DNA from: Anabaena sp. UHCC 0187
GTDB taxonomy: Bacteria; Cyanobacteriota; Cyanobacteriia; Cyanobacteriales; Nostocaceae
Assembly: GCF_009712035.1 (NCBI RefSeq)
Contig: NZ_VILB01000011.1
Coordinates: 736,838 to 800,837, forward strand
Reading direction: 5' to 3'
Length of the DNA stretch: 64,000 bases
Notes under the pieces: model-generated
What the model was told of the DNA's origin: nothing
The model's input: only the letters and a program-made list of their open reading frames with translations
The model's database searches: none
Shown: one piece after another, positions 29,301-36,990 of the stretch
Layout of the letters: each line of letters starts with the position of its first letter
Numbering within the stretch: the stretch's first letter is position 1
Made by a program: the position numbers and the translations under genes

Positions 29301-29340
29301 CCACATTGGCTAAGTCTGGATTTATTGTTATTTTGTTCAT
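26326..29340 (-). CDS. Large protein of unknown function, partner of the helicase gene
   Basis: The 1004-residue protein is unrecognised. It has no membrane segment, no signal peptide and no obvious nucleotide-binding motif. The N-terminal third is helical and rich in Lys, Asn and Gln. From about residue 723 the pattern alternates strands and helices: LAIIVVSSRE, GEIVTLQIES, HFIYIAKVPYSS, KIYPMFFEKYYAVKL and SVVFFNLFNGIAL. This could be an RNase H/PIWI-like or other nucleotidyl-binding fold, but no catalytic set can be fixed. The ATG at 29340 is preferred over the GTG two codons earlier because it sits 5 bases after AAGGG. It lies just upstream of the helicase gene. Codon use is much more AT-rich than in the flanking trpE and purQ. 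Confidence 0.7.
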   Translation of the reverse strand: MNKITINPDLANVDYTDLLNKVLQVLKQKQLFTISKDNQRVLVNVNQVVNEVINLQPYNPLGNERSVRAATLNFSSGSQETFVKQIKEISACIQGYLTAAISQNQSIDRFQFIQQLITDLQTLKISNQPSKLDFSYNFPEYQKLQKQRLTVKKSDSKQKQLLKAHKVKISVEKPRDFPAVLLTGINNFIDTKFTNSRDIEDLEDILDNLTENPNSDIYRLQNLVNQETLGKLKKLAKIKYLEFLSENIDEKASDDNSKGKIYLEDLIRRLKILDDYINDTNQADGEYIVNYGGIQVNYQTMFSRSEAYDMLPIIPIIEGYLGETEDQNREKIEFIFGLKLKFDGKVQNDGGKSVFDYNLNLLNPDSKEHQTEIADESRKFTFVNKVLKLAFLYYFLFASNQNPQAENYNIQDELGYEPIHKFKESVLPILKGNDDEAKKKLFRNLLKGFTLYNVQQKIDVLKKVLTNLIKRETPFPSREYPLHISVKNSILETDMNTINDRDTLFKSVLRENFKDCLKYINLGNANAQTNYLVSLKANMKISEIHFLETEDKETFSMEYDIPNGIGVLPVVFLPMEDKKCSEFYSTNLQNRNLIIFPYRLETQKLETHQELIYKITYSLLAYICLYVLFEKQTKLFIPILRVHLKEKTDNAPIEKFIVSLTAVLSHLFNDGYRSNEQGIVISDFAKKAKFKIPNVLSSLYSVVPKKFKLLKPDKFKFQELDKLAIIVVSSRESDSKWGTKVKKSNLMGEIVTLQIESQSVRFQLFKTFSENYNDHEEMFEYPTVVVDNVDKLYKQGYRHFIYIAKVPYSSTLHITQTAKDDELFFMSKSVITALKKERHDIKIYPMFFEKYYAVKLTSFTSTSLYIQDTIELTELAEDPNKQSVVFFNLFNGIALSKENNYNGVMSYATLLNIYDGILDDEDIRKGLISNQSDLKNEILQCLTLFHFSRYEKSRDIQLKLDPYQNLIGDESVSQLALFKHSRVKADFNSLAFLTYIKEILAKPE

Positions 29341-29410
29341 TTGCACCCTTAATAGTTGTCTCTAAAATTACTTACTATGAATAATAAGGCTTTGCGTCTT
29401 GACAAGTCAA

Positions 29411-29454
29411 GATAAAATAATAATAAAAATACCCGACCTCTCGAAGAAGTCGGG
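29411..29454 (-). terminator. Rho-independent terminator after purQ
   Basis: On the minus strand, CCCGAC (29454-29449) pairs with GTCGGG (29437-29432) around an 11-base loop. A T-rich run follows (the A-rich stretch at 29411-29430 on the plus strand). It lies 7 bases beyond the purQ stop. Confidence 0.8.
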
Positions 29455-29460
29455 AATCTA

Positions 29461-30132
29461 TTACACCAAAGCTGCTACCTTCCCCAGCAACCCCTCAAAC
29501 AAGCGCAAACCGTCGCTATTACCTAACGCGGAATCTGCTGCTCTTTCTGGATGTGGCATCATCCCCAAAACATTACCTTGAAGATTGCAAATCCCCGCAA
29601 TGTTGTTGAGTGAACCGTTGGGATTTTCTTGATAACGAAATAAAACTTGTCCGTTGGCTTCGATTTCTGCTAAAGTGGATTCGTCACTGTAGAATCGCCC
29701 CTCTCCGTGAGCAATGGGTAAAGTGATGATTTCCCCTTCAGCATAACCATGAGTCCAAGGTAAATTATTACGCTCAACTTTCAAGGGAGAGCGATCGCAA
29801 ATAAAGTGCAAATCTTGATTTCTAGCCAATGCCCCAGGTAATAAACCAGCTTCAGTTAATACCTGAAACCCGTTGCAAATACCGATGACAAATTTACCTT
29901 GTTGTGCATGGTTAATGACTTGCTGCATCACAGGAGAGAAGCGAGCGATCGCTCCACAACGCAAATAATCCCCGTAACTAAAGCCACCAGGGACAATCAC
30001 CACATCTATATCACTAATATCCGTCTCTTGATGCCAAATCATGCGCGTTGGTTGTCCTAGCAAGTCCCTAGTCACATAGGCAACATCACGATCACAATTA
30101 GAACCTGGAAAAACTAAAATACCAAATTTCAT
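29461..30132 (-). CDS. purQ: Phosphoribosylformylglycinamidine synthase, glutaminase subunit
   Basis: PurQ supplies ammonia from glutamine to PurL in purine synthesis (FGAR to FGAM). The 223-residue protein has the class I glutamine amidotransferase features: FPGSNCDRD near the N-terminus, VPGGFSYGDYLR, the nucleophile elbow GICNGFQ, and the C-terminal His-Glu pair in MMPHPERA. It is followed by a clear terminator. purS lies 112 bases upstream on the same strand. Confidence 0.97.
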   Translation of the reverse strand: MKFGILVFPGSNCDRDVAYVTRDLLGQPTRMIWHQETDISDIDVVIVPGGFSYGDYLRCGAIARFSPVMQQVINHAQQGKFVIGICNGFQVLTEAGLLPGALARNQDLHFICDRSPLKVERNNLPWTHGYAEGEIITLPIAHGEGRFYSDESTLAEIEANGQVLFRYQENPNGSLNNIAGICNLQGNVLGMMPHPERAADSALGNSDGLRLFEGLLGKVAALV

Positions 30133-30133
30133 T

Positions 30134-30243
30134 GTTTGTCAGTTGTCAGTTGTCGGTTGTCGGTTGTGGAAGAACAGGGAGTAGGCAAAAGGCAAGAGTT
30201 TTCCCTCTTACCAATTACCAATCACCAATTACCAATTACCAAT
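30134..30243. repeat. Two blocks of heptameric tandem repeats between purS and purQ
   Basis: GTTGTCA/GTTGTCG heptamers run from 30134 to about 30168, and ATTACCA-type heptamers in the opposite sense from about 30209 to 30243. They fill nearly the whole gap between purS and purQ. Confidence 0.8.
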
Positions 30244-30244
30244 T

Positions 30245-30523
30245 TCAAAATACGCCAGTTTGTGATTCTACCTCAATCAAATCAAAGCGATAATTTTCAA
30301 TTACCGGATTTGATAACATTTGGTCACAGATTTGATTTAAATCTCGACGCGCTTTCATCTCATCAGGTGCGACAATAGTTAACTCAATGTACTTACCAAT
30401 TCTCACCTGTTCCACGTTGTCGTATCCCATTTGTTTGAGGCCAGATTGTACAGCCACACCAGCAGGATCTAAAACTGAAGTCCGAAGTGTCACGAAAATT
30501 TTAGCTAAATATTTTATTTGCAC
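30245..30523 (-). CDS. purS: Phosphoribosylformylglycinamidine synthase subunit PurS
   Basis: PurS is the small subunit that bridges PurQ and PurL in the FGAM synthase complex. The protein has 92 residues, with the family's KYLAKIFVTLRTSVLDPAG opening, LKQMGYDNVEQVRIGKYIEL and a C-terminal helix with NPVIENYRFDL. The start codon appears to be GTG (30523-30521), since no nearby ATG keeps the family's N-terminus. It lies upstream of purQ on the same strand. Confidence 0.95.
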   Translation of the reverse strand: MQIKYLAKIFVTLRTSVLDPAGVAVQSGLKQMGYDNVEQVRIGKYIELTIVAPDEMKARRDLNQICDQMLSNPVIENYRFDLIEVESQTGVF

Positions 30524-30658
30524 AGGCTTTTTGCTGAATGCTGCGATCGCTATACTATAACTTTATGTTCCAACTGAGTGAAAATATAATTAGGATTTAG
30601 CAATGTAGGAGTAATTCATGAATTACCCCTACCATAGATACAAATTTAACAAATATTT

Positions 30659-31045
30659 ATGAGAGCCATACACACCCGTAGTCAAGAACGGATTTTAAAC
30701 CTGTTACAAAATCTTAAACAAGGTATTTCTGCCCAAGATATTTACGTAGAATTACGTAATCTCAAACAAAGCATGGGTTTAGCAACAGTTTACCGTTCCT
30801 TGGATGCTCTCAAATTAGAAGGCTTAGTGCAGGTAAGAACTTTGGCCAATGGAGAAGCCCTGTATAGCTTAATACAGCAGGACAAACATCATCTAACTTG
30901 CCTACAATGCGGTATTTCCATTCCTATTCATCAATGTCCTGTCCATGAACTCGAAAACCAATTACAAACCAGCCATCAATTTAAAGTTTTTTATCACACC
31001 TTAGAGTTTTTTGGACTATGTACAAAATGTCAAGTTAAGGCTTGA
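30659..31045 (+). CDS. zur: Fur-family regulator, FurB/Zur type
   Basis: The 128-residue protein is a Fur-family winged-helix repressor. The DNA-binding helix lies in SMGLATVYRSLDALKLEGLV. The metal-binding dimerisation part contains HHLTCLQCG, PVHELE, and a second Cys pair in FGLCTKCQ, giving a structural zinc site. The sequence is closest in memory to Anabaena FurB, the zinc regulator Zur, rather than FurA or PerR. It is divergent from purS across 135 bases. I did not find a clear Zur box. Confidence 0.85.
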   Translation: MRAIHTRSQERILNLLQNLKQGISAQDIYVELRNLKQSMGLATVYRSLDALKLEGLVQVRTLANGEALYSLIQQDKHHLTCLQCGISIPIHQCPVHELENQLQTSHQFKVFYHTLEFFGLCTKCQVKA

Positions 31046-31078
31046 GGTAGAAAGTAGGAATAAGGAAGAAGAAACTAT

Positions 31079-32056
31079 TTAATTTTTGGGAAATAGAGGC
31101 TTGGGATCAGGAGCATGATCTGAAACAATAGAACGAATACCTTCTAAAGTAGCGGGAATATTCCGGGGGTCCATGAACATGACCTTGCTGCTATCGCTTT
31201 TACCAATAGTAGTCCCCATATCCAGATAACTCAAAGCCAACAGCACTTCCACAGCTTTTTGAGCATCAGGGTTAGCTTTGATTTTTTGGGCAATAATTTC
31301 TGCTGATTCAGCGATCGCTTGCGCCTTTAAAACCTGTTGTTGGCGTTCTGCTTGCGCCCTAAGCACGATTGATTTTTGTTCAGCTTCTGCCTGCATAATT
31401 ACCGATTTTTGTCGGGCTTCTGCGTCCAAAATTTGGGCATCTGCCTTACCCCTAGCACTATTCACAGCCGATTCTCTATCGCCTTCCGAAGTTAAAATAG
31501 ATGCGCGTTTGCGTCGTTCCGCTGACATTTGCAATTCCATTGACTCCCGCACCGCTTGAGAAGGAATAATATCTCTTAACTCAACCCTCGTTACCTTTAC
31601 ACCCCAAGGATCAGTAGAAACATCCAATTCCTGTAATAACAATTCATTAATTTGAGTTCGGGCAGTAAAAGTTTGATCTAACTCCAATTGTCCCATTTCC
31701 GAGCGAATTTGAGTCAACACCAAATTCACCATAGCTGATTGCAGATTCTCCACCTTATAGCGGGCTTTTTCCATATCTACAATCCGCCAGTAAACCACAG
31801 CATCTACCTCAATGCCGACATTATCGCGGGTGATACACTTTTGAGGAGGAATATCCAAAACCTTTTCCCGAATAGTTTCTTCATAGATAACTTTATCAAC
31901 AAAGGGAATCACAAAATTTAGCCCTGGCTGCATTTTCTTGTTATAACTACCCAGCCTTTCCACCAAAGCTTCATTTCCCTGATTGACAACACGCACAGAT
32001 CCAGCAACAGCAGAGCCACCAAGTGCTAAAACGATGAGTAAAAAAAACTGTTCCAT
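31079..32056 (-). CDS. qmcA: SPFH/Band 7 (stomatin-like) membrane protein, QmcA type
   Basis: The 325-residue protein has a short N-terminal membrane segment, a Band 7 domain (about 25-200, [34 protein letters not shown]), a long charged coiled coil rich in Ala, Glu and Arg (about 185-265), and a C-terminal tail. Such proteins form large rings in the cytoplasmic or thylakoid membrane and scaffold proteases and other complexes. The nfeD gene lies 40 bases upstream on the same strand, the classic stomatin-NfeD operon. Confidence 0.9.
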   Translation of the reverse strand: MEQFFLLIVLALGGSAVAGSVRVVNQGNEALVERLGSYNKKMQPGLNFVIPFVDKVIYEETIREKVLDIPPQKCITRDNVGIEVDAVVYWRIVDMEKARYKVENLQSAMVNLVLTQIRSEMGQLELDQTFTARTQINELLLQELDVSTDPWGVKVTRVELRDIIPSQAVRESMELQMSAERRKRASILTSEGDRESAVNSARGKADAQILDAEARQKSVIMQAEAEQKSIVLRAQAERQQQVLKAQAIAESAEIIAQKIKANPDAQKAVEVLLALSYLDMGTTIGKSDSSKVMFMDPRNIPATLEGIRSIVSDHAPDPKPLFPKN

Positions 32057-32096
32057 AATAATTTTCTCCTTATTTGCAGATATTCACCAATAACAA

Positions 32097-32528
32097 CTAA
32101 CTCAAAAAATGATCTGGCATGACAATTAAAGTTGTTCCCTCCCTTCGCACCACATAAACAATTTGCTGAGGTGGTAAAGTGATTTTGTCATCATCACATT
32201 TTGCTCGCCAAGAGTTACCCTCGTATAGTACCCTGCCCACGTGACCTGGTAAAATTTCCGTTAAAGTTTCCCCGATGACTGCATCTTGAATTTTTGATTT
32301 CCGTCGTCGTGGTTGCAAAAACCGACGGGAAAGGATAATTAGAATTGTGGATAATAACAACCAAGCTGCAACTTGTATCCACAAATTACTCAGACCCAGG
32401 TAAGATAAAAGTCCCACCATCAAAGCACTAATGCCCATCATGAAAGCAACAAAAGCCGATGGTAAAAAAAGTTCCGTTAAACACAGAACCGAACCCGCTA
32501 ACAGCCAAATTAAACTAAAACTTGGCAT
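32097..32528 (-). CDS. NfeD family membrane protein
   Basis: The 143-residue short-form NfeD protein has two to three membrane segments (about 5-75), a basic loop RRFLQPRRRKSK, and a C-terminal OB-fold domain (about 85-140, LPGHVGRVLYEGNSWRAKCD). Members work with stomatin-like SPFH proteins. It precedes qmcA in the same operon. A dispersed 'TTTATCTGCG' repeat lies directly upstream. Confidence 0.88.
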   Translation of the reverse strand: MPSFSLIWLLAGSVLCLTELFLPSAFVAFMMGISALMVGLLSYLGLSNLWIQVAAWLLLSTILIILSRRFLQPRRRKSKIQDAVIGETLTEILPGHVGRVLYEGNSWRAKCDDDKITLPPQQIVYVVRREGTTLIVMPDHFLS

Positions 32529-32557
32529 AACGCTTTTCCCTTACAATGAATTTACTC

Positions 32558-32643
32558 ATACCAATATTATGTGAGGCTGAACAGAATCATGAAATCCATT
32601 AATTCATCCATCCTTATTTGCGTTTATCTGCGTTTATCTGCGG
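32558..32643. repeat. Dispersed intergenic repeat, copy 1
   Basis: The sequence ATACCAA...TATG(A/T)GA(G)CTG(C/A)ACAGAA...followed by two CGTTTATCTG units is shared with 60188-60264. Both copies lie just upstream of a minus-strand gene start (nfeD here). Confidence 0.7.
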
Positions 32644-32749
32644 TCAAATATTCTTAAAACCTTATTCCCTCCTGTTTCATTTTAATTTGGTATTTTAAAT
32701 ACACCAATACAGTGAATATTTACAGAAAAAACTAATCCTGATTTTAATT

Positions 32750-34681
32750 ATGTTTTCTACCCAACGGGCAATTAATTGCCCAAATTCAGAATGTGATCAA
32801 CCAATTAACTCTGTGGGTGACACTACTTGCGATCGCTGTGAAACTCCCCTAATTTACCGCTATCTCCGGGCAACTGGCAACCAAGCCGCACAAATTCCCC
32901 CAGGAACAAAGGTAGCAGACAGATATGAAGTCATCAAACCGCAAATTTGGCTAGATACCCAACCCGCACTATTACCAGATATCCCCGCAGAACTACCAAA
33001 TATTGTTATTCCCTACCTGCGCTTATATTCAGAGCATTTGCATATACCCCAAGCCTATGGTTTTACATCCTTAGCTGAAGTAGAAGGTGATATTCTTTTA
33101 CTAGAAAATGCCCCCATAGATGAAACAGGCTGTATTTACCCCACTATTAGCGACGCGTGGGAACAAGCATCTCCTGTCAGACAAGTTTACTGGTTATGGC
33201 AAATTCTCCAATTGTGGACACCCTTATCCGAATTGGGAGTTGCCCAAAGTTTGCTATTAGCAGATAATTTATGTGTGCAAGGTTGGTGTATTCGCTTATT
33301 AGAACTGCACCAAAATCCAGAAAACCCGACTTTACAAGATTTAGGTAATTCTTGGCAGCCTTGGGCGACAATAGCAAAAACTACAATTGCCGAGAAATTA
33401 CAACTCATAGTTGACTTAATGCGTCAACCAGAAATTGATTTACAGATCATCAATACTCAACTCAATGAACTATTACTGACAACAGCCGCAGATTTACCTT
33501 TATATTTAACCATAGCCGGGGCTACAGATTCAGGCCCCGTTATTAAGCATAACGAAGATGCCTGTTATCCCAGTCATCCTAGAGACATAGATGATCAATT
33601 ACAACCACGACTAGCAATTATTTGCGATGGTATTGGTGGCCATGAAGGTGGTGAAGTTGCCAGTCAATTAGCTTTGCAGTCTCTCAAATTGCAAATGCGG
33701 GCTTTATTGACAGAAATAGGACAACAAACAGAACTGTTAATCCCAGATTTGTTATATCAACAAATAGAGTCTTGTTTGCGAGTTGTGAATAATGTTGTTT
33801 GGTCACGCAATGATGAGCAAAAACGTCAGGGAAAGGAACGCATGGCCACAACCTTAGTCATGTCATTGCAGATACCCCAAAGAGGAGAAGAGTTAGAAAA
33901 TTCTCACGAACTTTATTTAGCCCATGTTGGGGATAGTCGCGCTTATTGGATCACCCAGAATTATTGTCAACTCCTGACGGTAGATGATGATATGGTAAAA
34001 CGGGAAGTAGGCTTAGGAAAAAGCTTATATCGTCAAGCATTGCAAATCCCGGAAGCTAAAGCCCTCACTCAAGCATTAGGCACAAAAGAAGCCGAATTTC
34101 TCAACTTTTCAATTCAACGATTTATAATAGAAGAAGATGGAATTTTATTGCTTTGTTCCGATGGTTTAAGCGATCGCAATTTAGTCGAACAATCTTGGCA
34201 AGATTATGCAATTCCTGTACTTACAGGTGATTTAAGAATAGAAGATGCTACTCAGGAATTAATTAAACTGGCTAATGAAAAGAACGGCCAAGATAATATA
34301 TCTGTAGTGCTAACTCTTTGCCGTGTTACCCAACCATCCTCCATGGCAATTATCCCCGCACCTCCGGCGGAAATTATTCCCCCCCAACCTTTAGCTGTTC
34401 CCGATGCAGAAGCCCTAATTATAGCTACACCCATAGAAGAAACCTTAGCAGAAAGTTCTCAAGCCCTTCTAGATTTAAATCTGACGGAAGAACCCACTGC
34501 TGCACCGATAACACCATCTAGGGGTAAAGGATGGGCGCTATTTGCCGGGTTATTAGTTTTATTGCTGGGAAGTACCACTGTCGGTTTATTTGCTTGGTGG
34601 CAATTATATCCCCAATCTTTCTCACAAGTTTGTCGGCAACTTCCCCAAAAGGTCCGACAATTCTGCCCAGTCCGGGAATAA
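32750..34681 (+). CDS. PP2C-type protein phosphatase with N-terminal zinc ribbon and C-terminal membrane anchor
   Basis: The 643-residue protein begins with a four-cysteine zinc ribbon (Cys10, 15, 27, 30), then a degenerate kinase-like region (about 45-230). A PP2C domain follows (about 255-520) with metal-binding KHNEDACY, CDGIGGHEGG, HVGDSRAYW, CSDGLSDRN and GQDNISVV. A linker rich in Pro and Ala leads to one membrane segment near 595-620 and a short tail. It dephosphorylates Ser/Thr proteins and may oppose kinases such as the one at 58306-60159, but that pairing is inference. ftrV follows 129 bases downstream on the same strand. Confidence 0.9.
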   Translation: MFSTQRAINCPNSECDQPINSVGDTTCDRCETPLIYRYLRATGNQAAQIPPGTKVADRYEVIKPQIWLDTQPALLPDIPAELPNIVIPYLRLYSEHLHIPQAYGFTSLAEVEGDILLLENAPIDETGCIYPTISDAWEQASPVRQVYWLWQILQLWTPLSELGVAQSLLLADNLCVQGWCIRLLELHQNPENPTLQDLGNSWQPWATIAKTTIAEKLQLIVDLMRQPEIDLQIINTQLNELLLTTAADLPLYLTIAGATDSGPVIKHNEDACYPSHPRDIDDQLQPRLAIICDGIGGHEGGEVASQLALQSLKLQMRALLTEIGQQTELLIPDLLYQQIESCLRVVNNVVWSRNDEQKRQGKERMATTLVMSLQIPQRGEELENSHELYLAHVGDSRAYWITQNYCQLLTVDDDMVKREVGLGKSLYRQALQIPEAKALTQALGTKEAEFLNFSIQRFIIEEDGILLLCSDGLSDRNLVEQSWQDYAIPVLTGDLRIEDATQELIKLANEKNGQDNISVVLTLCRVTQPSSMAIIPAPPAEIIPPQPLAVPDAEALIIATPIEETLAESSQALLDLNLTEEPTAAPITPSRGKGWALFAGLLVLLLGSTTVGLFAWWQLYPQSFSQVCRQLPQKVRQFCPVRE

Positions 34682-34810
34682 TAACGCGATGTGTTGTAAA
34701 ATTGGGTTTGCCATTAAATCATGCTGGATTTTGCAGTAGCCATCTATAGTTCCGTCAAAATAGCTGTGGAGATGGTTTGGGAAAAACAAAAGTTAGATAC
34801 ATAAGATATT

Positions 34811-35032
34811 ATGAAAGTAGGCGATCGCGTGCGTGTTAAAGAATCAGTCGTAGTTTATCATCATCCTGAACATCGCGGTCAGGCTTTTGACATCAACGGT
34901 ACAGAAGGAGAAATAGCGGCTATTGTTACCCAATGGCATGATAGACCTGTAAGTGCTAACTTTCCTTTTTTAATCCAGTTTAGTAAAAAATTTAAAGCCC
35001 ATTTACGCGATTTTGAAATAGAAACCATCTAA
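34811..35032 (+). CDS. ftrV: Ferredoxin-thioredoxin reductase variable (alpha) chain
   Basis: The 73-residue SH3-like subunit pairs with the catalytic FtrC chain to pass electrons from ferredoxin to thioredoxins, linking light reactions to enzyme activation. Diagnostic sequence: MKVGDRVRVKESV, YHHPEHRGQAFD, NGTEGEIAAIV and PFLIQFSKKFKAH. The length is normal for cyanobacteria. It ends 8 bases from the convergent small gene at 35041. Confidence 0.95.
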   Translation: MKVGDRVRVKESVVVYHHPEHRGQAFDINGTEGEIAAIVTQWHDRPVSANFPFLIQFSKKFKAHLRDFEIETI

Positions 35033-35040
35033 ATCACCAA

Positions 35041-35262
35041 TTAGCGGCGACAAAACCAGGACATAATATTGAGTTCGCCGCGCATTTTTGCTAAGTCTCG
35101 ACGGTTTTGGGCTGCGGTTGTGTAATACCACTCACAGTGCTGTTTAAACTCTGAACGGGCGTTAACTTCCTGGTAAAATTTCTGGGCTGTTTGATGAACA
35201 CCAAAAACTTCTTCGACTTCGGGCTGAGGGACTGGGACAATATATGGTAGTTCTTGACTCAT
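35041..35262 (-). CDS. Small conserved cyanobacterial protein of unknown function
   Basis: The 73-residue soluble protein has an N-terminal proline-rich part (YIVPVPQPEVEE) and a helical region with HCEWYYTTAAQNRRDLAKM, ending SWFCRR. It has a good start and no membrane segment. It looks like a genuine conserved gene, but I do not recognise a function. Confidence 0.65.
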   Translation of the reverse strand: MSQELPYIVPVPQPEVEEVFGVHQTAQKFYQEVNARSEFKQHCEWYYTTAAQNRRDLAKMRGELNIMSWFCRR

Positions 35263-35312
35263 TGGTAATTAATCAATGCTAGGAGTTTCCAGGAATTTTG
35301 AATTTTGAATTG

Positions 35313-36104
35313 TTAAATCCATCCGCGTAACCAATAAATAAAAGTACCCAGATATTCTTTTAAAGCACCTGTGAATTGGTGTAAGTTATCAGTATCAGGT
35401 AGTAAGTTGAGAATAGCGGCTTTAGGACTGCTGACAAGTTCTTCAAGTTCACCTTGACTAACGAGAAAATCAGTGGGTGTGGGAATAACATCAATACCTT
35501 GACGGTGAAAAATTTTCAAGGATCGCGGTGTGTGCATTGCCGAAGTTATTAATAATACTTTTTTAATCTGACGTTCTGCCAAAATTTTGCTGACATTAAC
35601 AGCATTATCATGGGTATTGAAAGAATTAGGTTCTTGGATAATTGCTGCTGATGGAACACCAATAGATGTGAGGATAGTTGCCATATCTGCTGACTCAGGT
35701 GAACCACTACCGCGCCAATCAATCCGGCCACCACTCAGGATAATTATAGGGGCTTTTTTCTGAAAATAGAGTTGAGCGGCATAAATTACGCGATCGCCTG
35801 CTTCACTTAAATCCACAGTTGGACGTGGCCAAATTCCTGATTTAGTTGCCCCACCTAAGACAACTATAGCTTCTGCATTGGGGATTTGGGCAGTAGGAAT
35901 ATTTTGCCATTCTAGGCTACGGATCATGTATTTTGCCACCCAAGCATTACTAGAAAGCAGTAATACAGCTAACGATAGAGAAATAGCTATAGTCGCAATG
36001 CGGGGACGTTTGGGCAAAGTCACTAAAGCCACTATTAAACTCACACTTGCCAATCCTAAAGGGTAAAAAAATAGTGGTAGTAATTTAGATAGATATAAGA
36101 ACAT
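35313..36104 (-). CDS. YdcF/ElyC-type DUF218 membrane protein
   Basis: The 263-residue protein has two N-terminal membrane helices (about 5-60) and a periplasmic DUF218 domain: AIVVLGGATKSG, APIIILSGGRIDWRG, ESADMA, NSFNTHDNAVN and VLLITSAMHTPRS. ElyC/SanA relatives act in envelope precursor or polysaccharide handling. The frame extends to a TTG at 36194, but the ATG at 36104 gives the normal N-terminus and is preferred. Single gene. Confidence 0.85.
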   Translation of the reverse strand: MFLYLSKLLPLFFYPLGLASVSLIVALVTLPKRPRIATIAISLSLAVLLLSSNAWVAKYMIRSLEWQNIPTAQIPNAEAIVVLGGATKSGIWPRPTVDLSEAGDRVIYAAQLYFQKKAPIIILSGGRIDWRGSGSPESADMATILTSIGVPSAAIIQEPNSFNTHDNAVNVSKILAERQIKKVLLITSAMHTPRSLKIFHRQGIDVIPTPTDFLVSQGELEELVSSPKAAILNLLPDTDNLHQFTGALKEYLGTFIYWLRGWI

Positions 36105-36330
36105 AAGTAGGGCTTGCTTAATAAAGCTAAAACTTAGATATATCAAGAGTTTGAAGGTGAAAAAGGTGCAAGGAATAAGGATTGAAATTAGCAAAAACCT
36201 ATCACTTGACCAGATTCAAGACTATTCTTCTCTTCTTCTAATTCTTCCTCCTGACTCCTGACTCCTTACTCCTAGCCTTCACAGATAACTTTTATGGCTT
36301 ACGCCACGCTTCGCTATCAGCAAACCCTAA

Positions 36331-36840
36331 TTACTTTTGCCAAAAGCGAAAATTGAAAGTTGAAGAACCGCGACGAAAACGCCTAGCCGGAATTCTTTTG
36401 CGTCTTTTAGCACTTCTTTCACTGGGTTGTTCTGTCTCTTCTTCTAAAACATCCTCTGATAATTGTGTTTGTGAGGTTTCCTGACTTCGCCACCAAGAAA
36501 TAATCCAGCCACCACCAATCCCCGCAATCCCACCAAACAAAATACTTGTGGGTGCTGAATAACCTAAAAAAAGACAACCTAACATAAATACCAACCAGTA
36601 TTTCAATCCAGCATCAATGCCATCATTGGAGGTTAGTATGGTAGATTCGGGGTGATTGTCATTGGCAGTTGTAATCACCCCCACTGTGACACCACCCATC
36701 ACACCCAGAAACAAACTGAGAGGAAATGAAGCCCCAGCAATTCTGGAGATAATGAATATAAATAGCCCAAATAGTAGTTGAGAAAAGAAGTTAGGTGAAG
36801 AAGAAAAAATATCGCCTAGGAGATTATTTTTGGGTGCCAT
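36331..36840 (-). CDS. Small integral membrane protein of unknown function
   Basis: The 169-residue protein has about four membrane helices (about 18-60 and 83-115) followed by a charged, highly basic C-terminus (RSAKRRKRIPARRFRRGSS). It has no known motif. The basic tail may sit in the cytoplasm near membrane lipids or nucleic acid. GTCAGGA tandem repeats lie just upstream. Confidence 0.7.
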   Translation of the reverse strand: MAPKNNLLGDIFSSSPNFFSQLLFGLFIFIISRIAGASFPLSLFLGVMGGVTVGVITTANDNHPESTILTSNDGIDAGLKYWLVFMLGCLFLGYSAPTSILFGGIAGIGGGWIISWWRSQETSQTQLSEDVLEEETEQPSERSAKRRKRIPARRFRRGSSTFNFRFWQK

Positions 36841-36847
36841 AATATTG

Positions 36848-36885
<38 letters not shown>

Positions 36886-36990
36886 AGAAGAAAGAAAAAG
36901 GAATGATTAAACAAGCTGGTTAGAAATTTTTAATTTTAATGGTGTAGGGGTTTAGCGCATTGCGCTTTACCCTGACTTACTAGACAAAAA

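Noticed and set aside
22650..29340. Firm naming as a pPIWI_RE, Hachiman or Druantia system
   Set aside because: The helicase motifs fit only loosely, the partner has no diagnostic residues I can see, and expected third genes are absent.
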